From Xanthostigma xanthostigma (lineage: Eukaryota > Arthropoda > Insecta > Raphidioptera > Raphidiidae): a stretch of DNA of 64,000 nt. The notes under the pieces were generated by a model. That model was not told the origin of the DNA. It did not search any database and worked only from the letters and a program-made list of their open reading frames with translations. Of this stretch, positions 11,396-22,364 are shown piece after piece; the first letter of the stretch is position 1, and each line of letters begins with the position of its first letter. A program made the position numbers and the translations under genes. The DNA is taken from the NCBI GenBank assembly GCA_963575645.1, contig OY754466.1, positions 11,262,001 to 11,326,000 of the forward strand, in the 5' to 3' direction.

Positions 11396-12417
11396 GAAAT
11401 TTAAACCGGTTCAGTTGTTCACGGATTATTCGGCCACTTACAGATAGATAGAAAATCAAACTTATATTTTCCTTTTAATTATTCTATCAATGTTATCTAT
11501 TGTTACTACGGCGTTTTCACTCCATATAATAAAATAATTTAGACTTGATGTTCACATAATTTTCAATTAATTTATTAGACTAGGTATAACGTAAACAGTA
11601 TTTGCGTATATAATCGTTCTTGTAATGGAATAATGCAATTCACGGAAGAGTCATGCGGTAAAAGGTATACCACGAAACAGCTGGAAGTTTCCTAGCTATA
11701 GGGAAAGTTGTTCGTCAAAACTTGTTATGTTCTCTTTATAATAAACAACTTGGCTTTATAGCAATTCTTATAATAGATACCTACTTAACTAATTACATTT
11801 ATAGCGATTATGATAAGATACTACGTATTAGTGTTATTTAGAAAACACATCTTTACACATTCTTTGCCATCGAAGAGAAAAACATGCGATGAAATAATTG
11901 TTTATTTTCCTGATCAGATTTCTATGATTTTAACATTTAGTTGTTCAACAAATGAGAAGGACATGTTTTTAAATGAATCAGTTCATATTTTGTAGTCATG
12001 GAAATAGATATCGTGAAAAATTACGTGTATTTTTATTTTAATTATTATAATGAAAAATGTGTAATTTTCAAGAAAAGCTGTAAAATAGTAATTTCCTTAT
12101 AACATAAACAAGTAGCTTTCTCAGTGAGACGAAATAATATCTCATTTCAGGATTTATTACACACAGTCGCCATTAAATGGGACAGAAAGTCCTTGCGACT
12201 TGCAGAAACTCTGTTCTCTCGGAACACTAAACTTATTCAATAGCAAACTTTTACTTGCATTTGCATTACGTATTTATAATTTGAACAGTTGTAAAAGTTG
12301 CTCCACGTCACTTAAATCAATACTTATAATAAAATTGTAAAGAGAGATTTTCATGTAAATTACTTTAAGAAAGACTGATGTATATGGTGCAGCATAAGTA
12401 ATCGTCATAATTAAGAC
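11396..12417. other. No recognised feature
   Basis: AT-rich sequence upstream of the probable LTR. A small open frame at 11810-11995 has no domain. Confidence 0.4.
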
Positions 12418-12560
12418 TGTTGCGCGCTCCCTGTTGGGACGACTATGCTTTCTGTGGAATATTCTCGCAACAACAACAATATTGAAAGCAGGTAGTCAAA
12501 ACCCGACGTTCATAAAGTTGCCTGAAGAAGGCGATACATGTAAAGGAAGGATCTCGGTGT

Positions 12561-12573
12561 TTCTAGAACATTC
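12561..12573 (+). promoter_or_regulatory. Heat-shock element
   Basis: TTCTAGAACATTC is a perfect three-unit alternating array (TTC, GAA, TTC at 5-bp spacing), the known binding pattern of heat-shock factor trimers. It lies 21 bp upstream of a TATA box. Confidence 0.65.
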
Positions 12574-12593
12574 TACCAGGCGGGGGACGAAGC

Positions 12594-12600
12594 TATAAAA
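12594..12600 (+). promoter_or_regulatory. TATA box with downstream initiators
   Basis: TATAAAA is followed 30-40 bp downstream by TCAAT, TCAGT and TCAGT (12623-12635), which match the arthropod initiator consensus. This predicts plus-strand transcription starting near 12625-12633. Confidence 0.6.
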
Positions 12601-13094
12601 TGCGAGCGGAGTGGTTGGCTAGTCAATCAGTCAGTACAGCACGTTAACAGCAAGTGCCAAACGTACAGCGGATTACAGATAACCGTGTGACATAAACTGT
12701 TCAGTCGGTACAGCAAGACCGATGTAGCTGCTAAGATAGAAGAGATAAACCATTGAGTGCAATTATATAAATCTGGTTTTACATAAATAGCTTCTGTGTT
12801 GAAAATAATTGTGTGAATATAGTTAATAGATAAGTGCGAATAAGTGTACTAGATAAACTTTGGTGTGTTTCTGTATTATAAATATTTTGTGTACATAATT
12901 AGTGACTTTATATTCTTCTGTTACTTAGTCTTCTATTTTATTATTTAGAACTATTAGTTTTGTTTGTGTTAACGTTATTATTACTGTTTCGTTTGAGAAG
13001 TAGGCTTTCGTTGTGTGTTTAACTGTTTTGCTAAACGTTTATTATTGTAAATAAATAATTTACACCACGAACTAGAACTGTTTTGTTACAATAC

Positions 13095-13345
13095 ATAGCG
13101 ACCCGTCCCGGTTTCACCCGGGTGCAAAAGACATAATTCTTTAAAATATGTTTCGTTTGTGGTCCGGCGTCTGAACAAGTAGCTTTGGAGCAAATTCTGC
13201 CAGATTTGCTTCTGAACCAATAGTTTTGAGCAAATTTTGTCAGATGTTGCTACTTGGTACTAAAACAGTTTTTTCTGTTTGTTTCTGAACTAACAGATTC
13301 GAGTAAATTCTATCAGATAGCGCTACATGTTACTAAAACAGTTTT
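13095..13345 (-). mobile_element. Helitron-like 3' end, degenerate
   Basis: On the minus strand it ends with a hairpin-like CACCCGGGTGAAACCGGGACGG stretch followed by GTCGCTAT. The element at 29345-29753 has the same internal phrases (GGTCCGGCGTCTGAAC, TAGCTTTGAGCAAATTC) and a proper CTAGT end. This copy is truncated and has lost the CTRRT terminus. Confidence 0.55.
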
Positions 13346-13362
13346 TTTCCACAAAATAAGGA

Positions 13363-13585
13363 CAGGGTAGGCAAATTTTGAGCATTGGAGTTTGACAGGT
13401 AATCGGCCATGGCCTTTAATAAGGAACCACATCTCGATATTTATCTGGAATTATTGAAGGAAACCGTGAAAAACCTCAACAAGATGGCCGGTACAGGAAT
13501 TACATCTGCTCCCGCCGGAATTCGAACCCGGTACCTTCCGAATGCGAGTCTAATGCTCTCACCACTACGCCACCCGTAGAAATAT
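13363..13585 (-). mobile_element. tRNA-derived SINE, 3'-truncated
   Basis: Minus strand has the A box (GGCGTAGTGGTGAGAGCA) and B box (GGTTCGAATTCC) and the body to CTCAAAATTTGCCTACC, then stops at about 13363 without the rest of the body or the tail. Confidence 0.8.
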
Positions 13586-13969
13586 AATTCTGCAAAGTTT
13601 TTATAAAATTGCTCACAAAAATAATTTCATTGGCTCTTGGACTATAATAACAGCTGTATATTATATTGCTGGGGCGAAGTAGTGTCGATGAGTGAGGACA
13701 AACTTTGATACACAAAAAACTCAATCAAATACCTGCATGGATGGAGATAGCGTTATACCTTTCCTCTCTCGCTTCACTCCATCCCGCCTTCCTACATTCA
13801 TTATCGAGTTCACTTCAGTAAAGACATCGACATTTTAATAAAACTGATGAAGATTCCGACACTCGATGCTTAATTTACATTCTATTAAGATGAAAATTGA
13901 AATGTTACTTTTGTCGTTATTACATTTATCAATAAAATGACTACCTATGCATAATTAGAAGTAAAAAAA

Positions 13970-14690
13970 AAATTGGTTGTCTGTAAAGTCGGTTTACGGA
14001 CGATAGTTTCACGTGATAACGTATTCCGCTCGAATATCATATTTAATAATACATAACCTAAATTTTAGTAGCTGTCAAACTATATTTTTACCGACTAATA
14101 ATTTGATCAACCAAAGCGAAATACATATTTTTAAGCAATTATAAAAGACATTTAAAAGAATGTATATATATTATATATTTGTTAACAAACCGTATAATTT
14201 ATCTGCTGTTATGAAAGGCAGATATTATCTCCCAAGATTTGTTTTTGATACAAAATGTAGCTGCGTTTGTGTACAAACTATCAATTGATCAATACATTTC
14301 CATTCGTTGTGAATAATATCATATTTTATCCATAATGACGGCGATCAGTTAAAAATTGCTCTAAAAATTCGATAATTTATGACATTTTTATTAGATACCT
14401 TGATTTTAAGTCTTAATTTCCACGGTTTATAAAACAAAGGCCATCTGTCAGATGTAGCTTTACCTGAAACTGCCGAAAAAAATGTTGAACGCACACTACT
14501 CTCTGACGTCACGCGAGAAGAGAGAGAAATGCGTACAGTCGACGCTTGGGCTGATCGTGCATCTCTATCGCTTATACTGCGCTCTCGCTTGCACGCACAG
14601 GGTCAGGCGGAACGTTACACTTTTTCGTGCGTGCAGCTGGTGTTTCATCAATTTATAAGACGTTATCACGTCAAAAAAATATTGTTGTTT
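13970..14690 (+). mobile_element. Family G element, long copy 1
   Basis: Begins GGTTGTCTGTAAAGTCGG then ACGTGATAACGT, and ends GTTACACTTTTTCGTGCGTG ... AGACGTTATCACGTCAAA. The same two ends, similarly spaced, occur at 25258-25970 and in shortened form at 10503-10662. The interior of about 550 bp is AT-rich without coding capacity. The superfamily is not recognised. Confidence 0.65.
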
Positions 14691-14893
14691 AATTGTTACA
14701 GCAATGTCGATAGCGGGAAAACTTACAGGGTGGCGAATTACCCATGACCTACTAAGCATTCCTGAAAAAAATCTTTTTACTCAAATTTTATTACAGAGGT
14801 GTAGCCAAGTCCTAAACTGTAAACGAGGTAATTCAGTCTCTACTGAAAACATTTTAAAAATATAGAAAATTGACAGTAATAGACGTATATAAA

Positions 14894-15331
14894 GGCCGCT
14901 GCACACGAGGCTAGAAACGCTGTTAGGAGTTCTGCTAGCCGGTAGGCTGGGTACGAAGCTGGAAATGACGTCACTGCGGGCTGCCTTGCTAGCTCAGAAG
15001 ATAGGTTTTAAAATTAGAACAGGGGCTATTTTCCCTGCTAGTTTTGTTGCTAGGTATGAGAAAGAACCAATCAGGAAGCAGTATCTTCACGTGGGCACTT
15101 AAACAAACGCCCACATGGCGTCATTCTGCCAGACAACATACACGTTTTGCTGTGTGTTTATATTCGAACTGTCACTGCGCGCGCACCAGATCTATCCGCA
15201 CAAAACGCGCTTGAAAAATAGTCTCGTGTGAAGCGAGCACTTATCAGCAATCAAGAAAACCAGCGCTAGAAAACTAATAGGCAAATCTAGCAAGGAATTT
15301 AGCAGCGTTTCTAGCCTCGTGTGCAGCGGCC
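14894..15331 (+). mobile_element. TTAA-type MITE, copy 1
   Basis: Inverted ends GGCCGCTGCACACGAGGCTA on both sides. The body shares its full length with the opposite-orientation copy at 36900-37331. Flanks are TAAA and TTAA, one a likely mutation of TTAA. TTAA flanks fit piggyBac-type insertion. GC content is clearly above its surroundings. Confidence 0.8.
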
Positions 15332-15335
15332 TTAA

Positions 15336-15939
15336 TAGTGGAGTCTGCAGCTTTTATAAAGCAAAACCACAGTCTATTTGTTGGATATCTGTCTAAGTAC
15401 GGCTACCTTACCAGAAACGCCAGTAGTCCTTGGCGATAGTTCAAACAAAAAGAAATTGTATAGAAAAGGGAATTTTAAATATGTGCATAAGAATATATAG
15501 AAGAATTTCTAAAGCAATTGAGCATTAATAATTTCAAAAAAGAATTACGAAATTATCTTTTGAATAAAATTCATTATAAGTTAAGAGAATTTATTGAATG
15601 GTAATTTTGCCGTTTTTTTTAAGCGCCTCAGCGGTGTATCGCAACGTGCTAGACCCCTACTCCACCAAACGTATTTGTAGAGGGGGGGGGGCTCAGACTA
15701 TCCGAAAGGGAGCGTTTTAGCCACCGAGTGCTCCTTGACCATTTCTGTCGCCATCTTGCTAACTATAAACTATTATGCCCAAAAGCATATTTGTAACTAT
15801 TTATTCACACCATACGAGAGCTAATGTTTATCTTAGGTTGCGCTAAACATGACCCTTCAAAATATGGGTACTTAAATCAAAGATACAATTATTTTTCATT
15901 CACTACACTTTTTTGTTTTGATACACTGAAAATCGGAAG
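15336..15939. other. No recognised feature
   Basis: Contains a run of G (about 15683-15691) within a GC-richer patch at 15640-15760 that I cannot assign. Confidence 0.35.
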
Positions 15940-16580
15940 TGTGTTAATTTGACACGCCACAGCGTGTTTTTTCTTGTACTCGTTTTAAACACACAAACGG
16001 GCGTATTAATTTCATAGCACACTTACGCGTGTTTTAATCCGTTTGACCTGTACCGTTTTCACAGAAAAACAGACGCACAGAGTTTTTCCAAAAATATGTT
16101 TTTTGAATTCGGGAGACCTCACAACGAAAATATATTGTAAAATTTTGAAAAGTGATTTTTGACACTAATTGTTGGAAGGGTAAAAGTAGTATTAGTTATT
16201 TAATAAATTTCTTTCATCTTAAAAATAAAAAAATGAATTATATTATATTTTTTAAATAGTACCTATATTTATGCTAAATTGAACACGTGTTACTTCAAGT
16301 TTCTCCATTCTAAAGCCACACTTAAGAGTGTAAAATAATCTTACTCGTGTTCTTTCAACACACCTATATATTTATTTGTAGTAAGTGTGTTATTCTCGTG
16401 CTGTGTCATCAAATGTGTTTTGATTCTAACACCCATAACTGTGTTAATGTTGCATATTACACGTGTCGATATAACACGTCGTGTACTAAAATCATATTTT
16501 TTAACACGGTAAAAAGAATAAACACACTTGCACGCGTTGAAATAACACGGTTTGTAACACGCCTAGATTTGCAGTGTAAC
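15940..16580. repeat. Irregular array of ACACG/CGTGTT motifs
   Basis: GTGTTA, AACACG, TACACG and CGTGTT words recur at roughly 10-35 bp spacing on both strands from 15948 to 16030 and again from 16284 to 16565. The two halves are separated by a minus-strand family A copy (16033-16190). No clean period exists. It may be the remnant of a decayed tandem repeat. Confidence 0.6.
16033..16190 (-). repeat. Dispersed repeat family A, copy 4 (partial)
   Basis: Minus strand matches the first third of family A (phrases GAATTCGGGAGACCTC region and CAAAAATATGTTTTTTG), ending at the GACGCACAGAG block. It appears inserted in the ACACG motif array. Confidence 0.65.
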
Positions 16581-16836
16581 TATCACAAACTTTATAAAAC
16601 ATATTTAAAAATTCGAGAGGTGTTTAAATAAATTAAAGTAATTAACGACAGCAGTTCTCGAAGATAAAAGGGCAGCAGATTATAATTCTACACCTCTTTC
16701 TTGTAAGTTATACAAAACAAACAAGTATAATATACGGAAAAATGAGATAATCATTGTAGTAGAGTCATAGAAATCTGAACTAAGTAATTAAAACTAGTTT
16801 TACAGATGGATGAACAAAACTGTTATTAGTTTTCAG

Positions 16837-16899
16837 GATTTACAGGCGAGGAAAGGGAGGGGTCAGCTGGCACTCGAGCTCCGAGAGCCAGACTTGCAG
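16837..16899 (+). CDS. Candidate 63-nt exon, unknown gene
   Basis: A GC-rich 63-nt block is bounded by TTAGTTTTCAG on the left and GTATGT on the right, good matches to insect acceptor and donor sites. It is open throughout in phase 0, encoding 21 codons beginning DLQARKGRGQLALELREP. Codon make-up differs sharply from the AT-rich surroundings. I do not recognise the protein and see no partner exon in the window, so if real it belongs to a gene whose introns span this region. A second AG (TTTACAG) six bases into the block could be used instead. It may equally be chance. Confidence 0.3.
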
Positions 16900-16901
16900 G
16901 T

Positions 16902-17705
16902 ATGTTCTCTGCTTGCAAGGACGCTGCTTACTATGTTAATGCATGTAACAATAATTTGAGTCTAAGCATGTTTACCTATTGTGACGTCATTCTTGTAGTA
17001 TACAAACAAGTGCAAATGAAACTCACTCTCGTTTAGTGTGTACTCACGTGTGTATGTCGTGTGTTTATAAAGGTGTTATACATCTGACGTCACACTTCAA
17101 ACCATCATGGCGACGGCGTTTATTGACGTCACAAAATTGTAACTTTAAAATTGAAATAATAAATCAATCTCGTGCTTTTGTGAATCGATACCAATAATTT
17201 TTGATTTCTTATTTGATATATTTTCGTGTTCGTAAAACGTAATAATTAATTTTTTATATAGTGTTAAATACCCTATTCCCATTGATAGTCGAAACAACTA
17301 CCTTTAGGTATGACGTATGCACCCCCTGTGAAATTTTTTTTTAATTTTAAAATCTAAAGAATAGACTTTTCCAAAATTTCTCGGGGAAATAAGGTGCCAC
17401 AATGTCGACTGCTTGCCCCGGTATAAAACTGGATCGAGATGCGACACTGATAGCTTGAACTGTACAGTTCGTGTTACAGGCGGATTCACATTCTTGACAG
17501 TTCACATTATTGCTAGTGAACTGTAATATAATATGAGTAATTTTAATTAACTGTTAAAATGTCAGTATAATCTGCACTGTAAATGTAACAGGATATATTT
17601 TGGAAAAGGACAGAAAGAGAATTGCAAGAAAACAGAGCGATCAATATAGCATAAAGTGCTCTACACACTAAAGGCCGTTGCACACTAGGTTGGTTTTGCC
17701 GCTAG
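16902..17705. other. No recognised gene; scattered short repeats
   Basis: Includes GACGTCA words and a CCATCATGGCG phrase (about 17102) that recurs near 20668. At 17672-17705 a GGCCGTTGCACAC phrase resembles the end of the TTAA-type MITE. Confidence 0.4.
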
Positions 17706-17732
17706 AATCACCTCTGATATATTTCTCTACGG

Positions 17733-17800
17733 CTCAGTTGGTTAGAGCGCCGTGCTAATAACGCAAATGTCGCGGGTTCGATTCCCCATGCGATATGTAA
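17733..17800 (+). pseudogene. tRNA-Ile(AAT)-like sequence, degenerate
   Basis: GGCTCAGTTGGTTAGAGCGC, CTAATAA in anticodon-loop position and GGTTCGATTCCCC give the D loop, an AAT anticodon and the T loop of eukaryotic tRNA-Ile. The acceptor arms do not pair, and the anticodon and T stems carry mismatches, so I call it a tRNA-derived relic, possibly the head of a SINE. It sits directly upstream of another SINE. Confidence 0.65.
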
Positions 17801-17811
17801 TAATTTTGACC

Positions 17812-18180
17812 GACCGGGGTGGCGTAGTGGTAAGAGCACAGATGTGGCTGGAACTACCTCACGCCGAGAAACGGTAATTCTTGTATCGGCCATCTTGTAG
17901 AGGTTTTCCATGGTTTCCTTCAATAATTCCAGATAAATAACGAGATGGTTCCTTATTCAAGGCCACATCTGATTACCTGTCAAACTCTTATGCTCAAAAT
18001 TTGCCTACCTTATTCTAATGTCCCAAAATTTCTTAATTCGCCCATTGCTATTAATTAAATGGAAGTTTAAAAAATGTAGAAAATAATTGTGTGATAGATA
18101 GAAAATAGTAATGGTGCAAATGGTGTCTGTTATGACATAGAAGTCGAGAAACGGACGTACGCATTATTATTATTATTACT
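17812..18180 (+). mobile_element. tRNA-derived SINE lacking its B box
   Basis: GGGTGGCGTAGTGGTAAGAG (A box) is joined directly to AGATGTGGCTGG, so the stretch with the B box is deleted. The rest of the body is present to an (ATT)5 tail at about 18165-18180. That tail is fused to the tail of the oppositely oriented LINE fragment that follows. Confidence 0.85.
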
Positions 18181-18182
18181 AT

Positions 18183-18830
18183 GAGTAGGAAAAATTCCGT
18201 AAAAAAGTCTGCATCCACAAGCACCCAAAACTTCAGGTTCGTCACCGTCATACAAGGGATACTTGCGGAACAAGGTGCAACTATAACCGCGTCTCAAACC
18301 ATGAAATGAGCGATTACAGTGAGTTTGGGTCTTGCGCACGGAGTACACGGAGCGACCTGATAAGCACGGCTTTTTGCATGCGATAGACTAGTGACTCAGC
18401 ATTACGCTGACATGCCGGAATATATTTTATATTTGCCAACAGTGATGATTTGGCTCCTCCAAGAACACCAATTATAACAACAGAATACTCTGGATCTCCC
18501 TGAGTTCAAAAAGAAGATCTTGATATTTTGTTCGCTTCTCAGTCTCCTTTGCGGTTATGTTCGTTTCAGCAGGAACTGAGAACTCAATGACATACATAGT
18601 TCGCGTGGTTTTATCAAGAAGAACTCTATCAGTCTTTGTAGCTGAAAGTTGTCTGGTAGTACTGAATGAATAGCTCCAGAAAATCTTACACGATTCATTC
18701 TCGACAACGGACTCAATTTCATCAACTCCGTAAAAATGTCTCAAGTGCTAATATAACACCCTTAGAGCAGCATTGTGACGATGAATGTAAGCGCAACTTG
18801 CATAATGACTGCATGGTGATAATATTATTA
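18183..18830 (-). pseudogene. LINE C-terminal fragment, endonuclease-like domain
   Basis: Minus-strand frame 18744-18472 has KTDRVLLDK...YVIEFSVPAETNI...KYQDLLFELR, the pattern (acidic residue, then E/D-F/V-x-V-P) of the restriction-like domain found at the C terminus of several invertebrate retroelement proteins. After a one-base shift the protein resumes as SVVIIGVLGGAKSSLL ... RMQKAVLIRSLRVLRAQDPN, stopping at 18314-18316. Upstream, IHRHNAAL-like sequence lies in a third frame. A 3' UTR and an (ATT)-type tail follow to 18183. The reverse transcriptase is absent. It is a dead, 5'-truncated copy. The clade is uncertain. Confidence 0.65.
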
Positions 18831-18840
18831 TTATTATTAT

Positions 18841-19584
18841 TTCTCGCTCAGAGAATCTGGCAGCACTCTACACGTCCGAAACGACCTACGTCTATTTCCA
18901 AGTACTTGTATACCAACCTAAAAATTGAAAGTATCAATTTCAAAACTCTGATTAGCATATCGAATTAAAAAAGCTTTGAAATAAACTTTTAAAAGGTTTT
19001 TTCAGGATTAAAGTTACAATCTACATAGCAGAGAGGTAGATAGATTCAAAACGAGTGAACAGAAAGCGACGTAACGTGAGGAACTGCAAGGCATACAAAA
19101 GAACGTTTAATTAAATTATCGAGAAACGATCGAGTTTTTTTATTGTCGATACGAAGTCATTAAAGAAGCAGGACCCAGGGGAATACCGTCTCACAACTTA
19201 CGTATTGTATGCACAAAGCTTTATTGCATTAGACATGACGTAATTTAGAACAAAATACAGCTGCCACCCTACATTATTGGTGTCAATATCGATTACTTAA
19301 CAACCTTTCACCAAAACAATGCATGAAGTGATATCAGGTGCTTGTTTTTCGAAAAGTGTCTTTAATTGTTTATGTGTTAACAATGATCCACCTGAATTTT
19401 TACAAGCTTTTATTTAACTTCCTAAGTTGGTCAGTTAGTCAGTCAGTGAGTCAGTGTGTCAGTTTGTGTCAAATCTTGCAATCAAAATATCGACTAGATA
19501 TAATTAAGCTAGAGCTTAGAAATTTTGCACACATATATAAATCAGGTGACAATGCATATAATATATCTAATATCGTTCTAAATG
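18841..19584. other. No gene; short GTCAGTCAG tract
   Basis: A microsatellite-like run of CAGT words at 19428-19462. The remainder is unrecognised AT-rich sequence. Confidence 0.45.
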
Positions 19585-19919
19585 CAATATGACAGACGCC
19601 CCAAGATGGCGGATGCCACATATGCAATCAATTTGAAATTGTCTATATATGGATTCGCCATGATAGTACATGATTAGATCGTTGTAGAAATAAATAATTA
19701 ATTATTTTTAATAAATTAATGTTTTAATTGTAAAAATTTTGAAATACTAAAAAAACAAAAAGTATTAGTAAAAAAAACTTTTTAAAGACAAGCTTTTACT
19801 GAAATGTATCTACTGAAAAAGAAAAAAATATTTTTGATAATTTAGGTTTATAATTATGAAAACGTGAACCAAGAGCTATAGTAGAGCTTACACGTTGCAA
19901 CCCACGCTTTTATAGTTAT

Positions 19920-20190
19920 GTACTGAAAGAGATTTATTTGTTTGAGGAACAATTGAAAAATAAGCTTTACCAGAGTATCGCTTGAGGCCAGCGTTTCAAA
20001 AAATATATTTTCATCATCAGAGACTCAATGCAATTTGAGATGGTAATTTGCATTGAGGCCCTGATGATGAAAATATATAAGTATTTCAAAACGTTGGCCA
20101 CAAGCGACACTCTGGTAAAGCTTATTTTTCACTTGTTCCTCAACCAAATAAATATTCTTCAATACATATTTTTGGAACAAAACTTCTACT
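19920..20190. repeat. Nested foldback with hammerhead-like cores
   Basis: Arms of about 110 bp (TGAAAAATAAGCTTTACCAG ... CATCATCAG and its mirror) meet near CAATGCAATTTGAGATGG. Both arms contain CTGATGA, then a weak stem, then AAACG, in mirror orientation. Confidence 0.75.
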
Positions 20191-20276
20191 AATAATTATA
20201 TAGGTACCATAAAAAATATTTTTTCCTTTTTAGTACGTTTCAATAAAAGCTTGTCATAAAATACTTTTTTTAACTA

Positions 20277-20480
20277 CAATAGAATCTCACTAATCCGACA
20301 CTATTAAAAACTAGGGGGTGCCGGATGATTGGAATGTTCGGATTATTGGATTGTATAGAAAAATCCATAATATGTAAATAAAACAAAGCATTTGGGAGGG
20401 GTGAGGGAGACTTGAGCGGAGGTTGCCGGATTATTGGACGTACCGGACTACTGAAGTGCCGGATTAGTGAGATTCTTCTG
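20277..20480. mobile_element. pogo/Tigger-like MITE
   Basis: Inverted ends CAATAGAATCTCACTAATCC and CAGAAGAATCTCACTAATCC are flanked by TA on both sides. The CAGTA-GAA-TCTC terminus and TA target are typical of pogo-type Tc1/mariner elements. It is non-coding, 204 bp. Confidence 0.75.
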
Positions 20481-22364
20481 TAATATCTATTATTATTTCC
20501 TTATAATAAAAAATCGCTAAATACCCTAAGGCATTTTTAATTTCAATATTGAAATTCTGCACGAAAACGCTAGCCGCCTTGGTTTGATATGACATGACGT
20601 CACTATTATAGTAAACAACTGTAGGCAGACCTATTTACTATTATAGTGAAGTCACACACGAACCATCATGGCGGCTAGCGTTTCACTTCATGTGATATAT
20701 AAAGTTATAATAATCCTTTTTAAAACTTAATAATATTTTGAGCTTGTATTTTTATAACCAATTTAGGTTTCTCAATGCACAGATAATCGTGTTTACATTA
20801 TTTCACAATTAATTTCTCATAGAGTAAAATACAGTATTGTGTTACAGTAATTTCATATTTTTTTAATTTAACTTTTAATGCTATTAAACAAGCTTTCAAT
20901 ATTTAATGTAGAATTGTTGTGGTTTTTGTAACGATGTAGTTACAATATTATAACACTCTTAATCCAATTATTTATGCAGAAATTTTGAATACAGTTTTAA
21001 AACTGGGATTATAAAAGGTTTTAAATATAACTTTTTCTAAATAACTACTCATTTTGCTTTATATGTTTATTTTTTTAACAAAAAGCTGAACAGTTAAAAA
21101 ACTAAGAGGCTTAGTTAATTTTTTTTTATTTTTTTTATCCACTTTTTCATAAATTATTATGAATATAGAGTTTTAAATCAAACTACGAAGAGTTTTAAGC
21201 AAACCTTTTTTTTTTAAACAATTATTGACTGATGACGTTAAAATTATTCATGCATTTTTGGGTCAACATAGACATCATTTTTGAGAATTTTCAGCCATCT
21301 ATGTGCGGTCATTTTTTAGTAAAAAAATAGTGAAAAAAAAATGTTTTTTTTAACGTTCGGGGCTATTTGCAAGTTAACAATTGCACTTAGCGACCTCTGC
21401 CAGTGCTCATTTTTTAGAAAATTTCATAAGGAACAACTTTCTCAATGCATATTATGCTATACTAAAAGTCAAGAGGAACGGAGATATTAAAGGAAATAGA
21501 GAAAAAAACACTATTTTCGTCACTAATTGTTAATTATAAAATCAAGCACACCAACAATTTGTAAGCAAACTTAGAGAGTTGAACTACACCCTAAAACGAA
21601 GCGATTCCAACAATAATCTCGCCTGTGCCCGGAAAATACACCCAAAACTCCTCGCCGTCTCGCCTAATAGTTCACTTTTTTTTTTAATACTTGTTAATGG
21701 CCTGGCTTTTATTATTAAAAAAAAATAGTCTCTTAAGTTAGTTTGGTGGCAATAATGAAGTTGCCCGACGGCACAATCTCTCTGTACAATTTTATTTTTT
21801 GTATTGATTACTAAAATTCCATGAAATACAAGAGTCGTGGAGTATAAGCTCTACTAATGGATTATCAATTATCCTGCAATCGTCGGGGAATTTGACAACG
21901 ATGATAACCTAATTAGAGAGCCACAACAAGAGAGAAAACAAAAAGCTGTTTTACCAACCGTTTGTTCAGTCAATTGGAATAATATTTTACTCTTCAATGA
22001 ATCACATGAAATTGGCTTACAACGCAAATGAATGAACAATTTAATTCAATCTTTTATTGACTTGCTATCAAAAGTTTTTACATTTAACGACGAACATCAT
22101 TCACTAGAAGAACCCTGACAAAATTCAAAGTGAGGATATTAGGAAATAATTTTTAATAATTTTGATTCATCTGTATCTTTTTCCCTATTTTTAGTACATT
22201 TCAATAAAATCTTGTCTTTAAAAAGTTTTTTTTTTCACATATTTCATTTTACTCTTTTCGGTTTTTCACTTTTAAAACGTCATTTTATTAAAATTTGATT
22301 CTAAAACCGATTGAAATGTGTATTGACATCGGGAATACATATGTGTACAAAATTTCAAATCGAT

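Larger units (their letters stand above)
12418..13090 (+). mobile_element. Probable solo LTR
   Basis: Starts TGTTGCGCGC and ends TTGTTACA, the TG...CA form of LTR retrotransposons. In order it has upstream elements, a TATA box (12594-12600), initiator-like TCAGT words, a long leader, and AATAAA at 13050-13055 close to the 3' edge. No gag or pol lies on either side, so if it is an LTR it is a solo remnant. The flanking bases (AGAC, ATAC) match at three of four positions, so a target duplication is not proven. The alternative is a genuine heat-responsive host promoter. Confidence 0.5.

Noticed and set aside
10855..11451. 198-codon open frame with repeated ILYF
   Set aside because: Produced by the 12-bp ATTTTATATTTT microsatellite and the edge of a foldback; no real protein.
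17733..17800. Functional tRNA-Ile gene
   Set aside because: Loops are right, but the acceptor arm does not pair and two other stems have mismatches; more likely a SINE-type relic.
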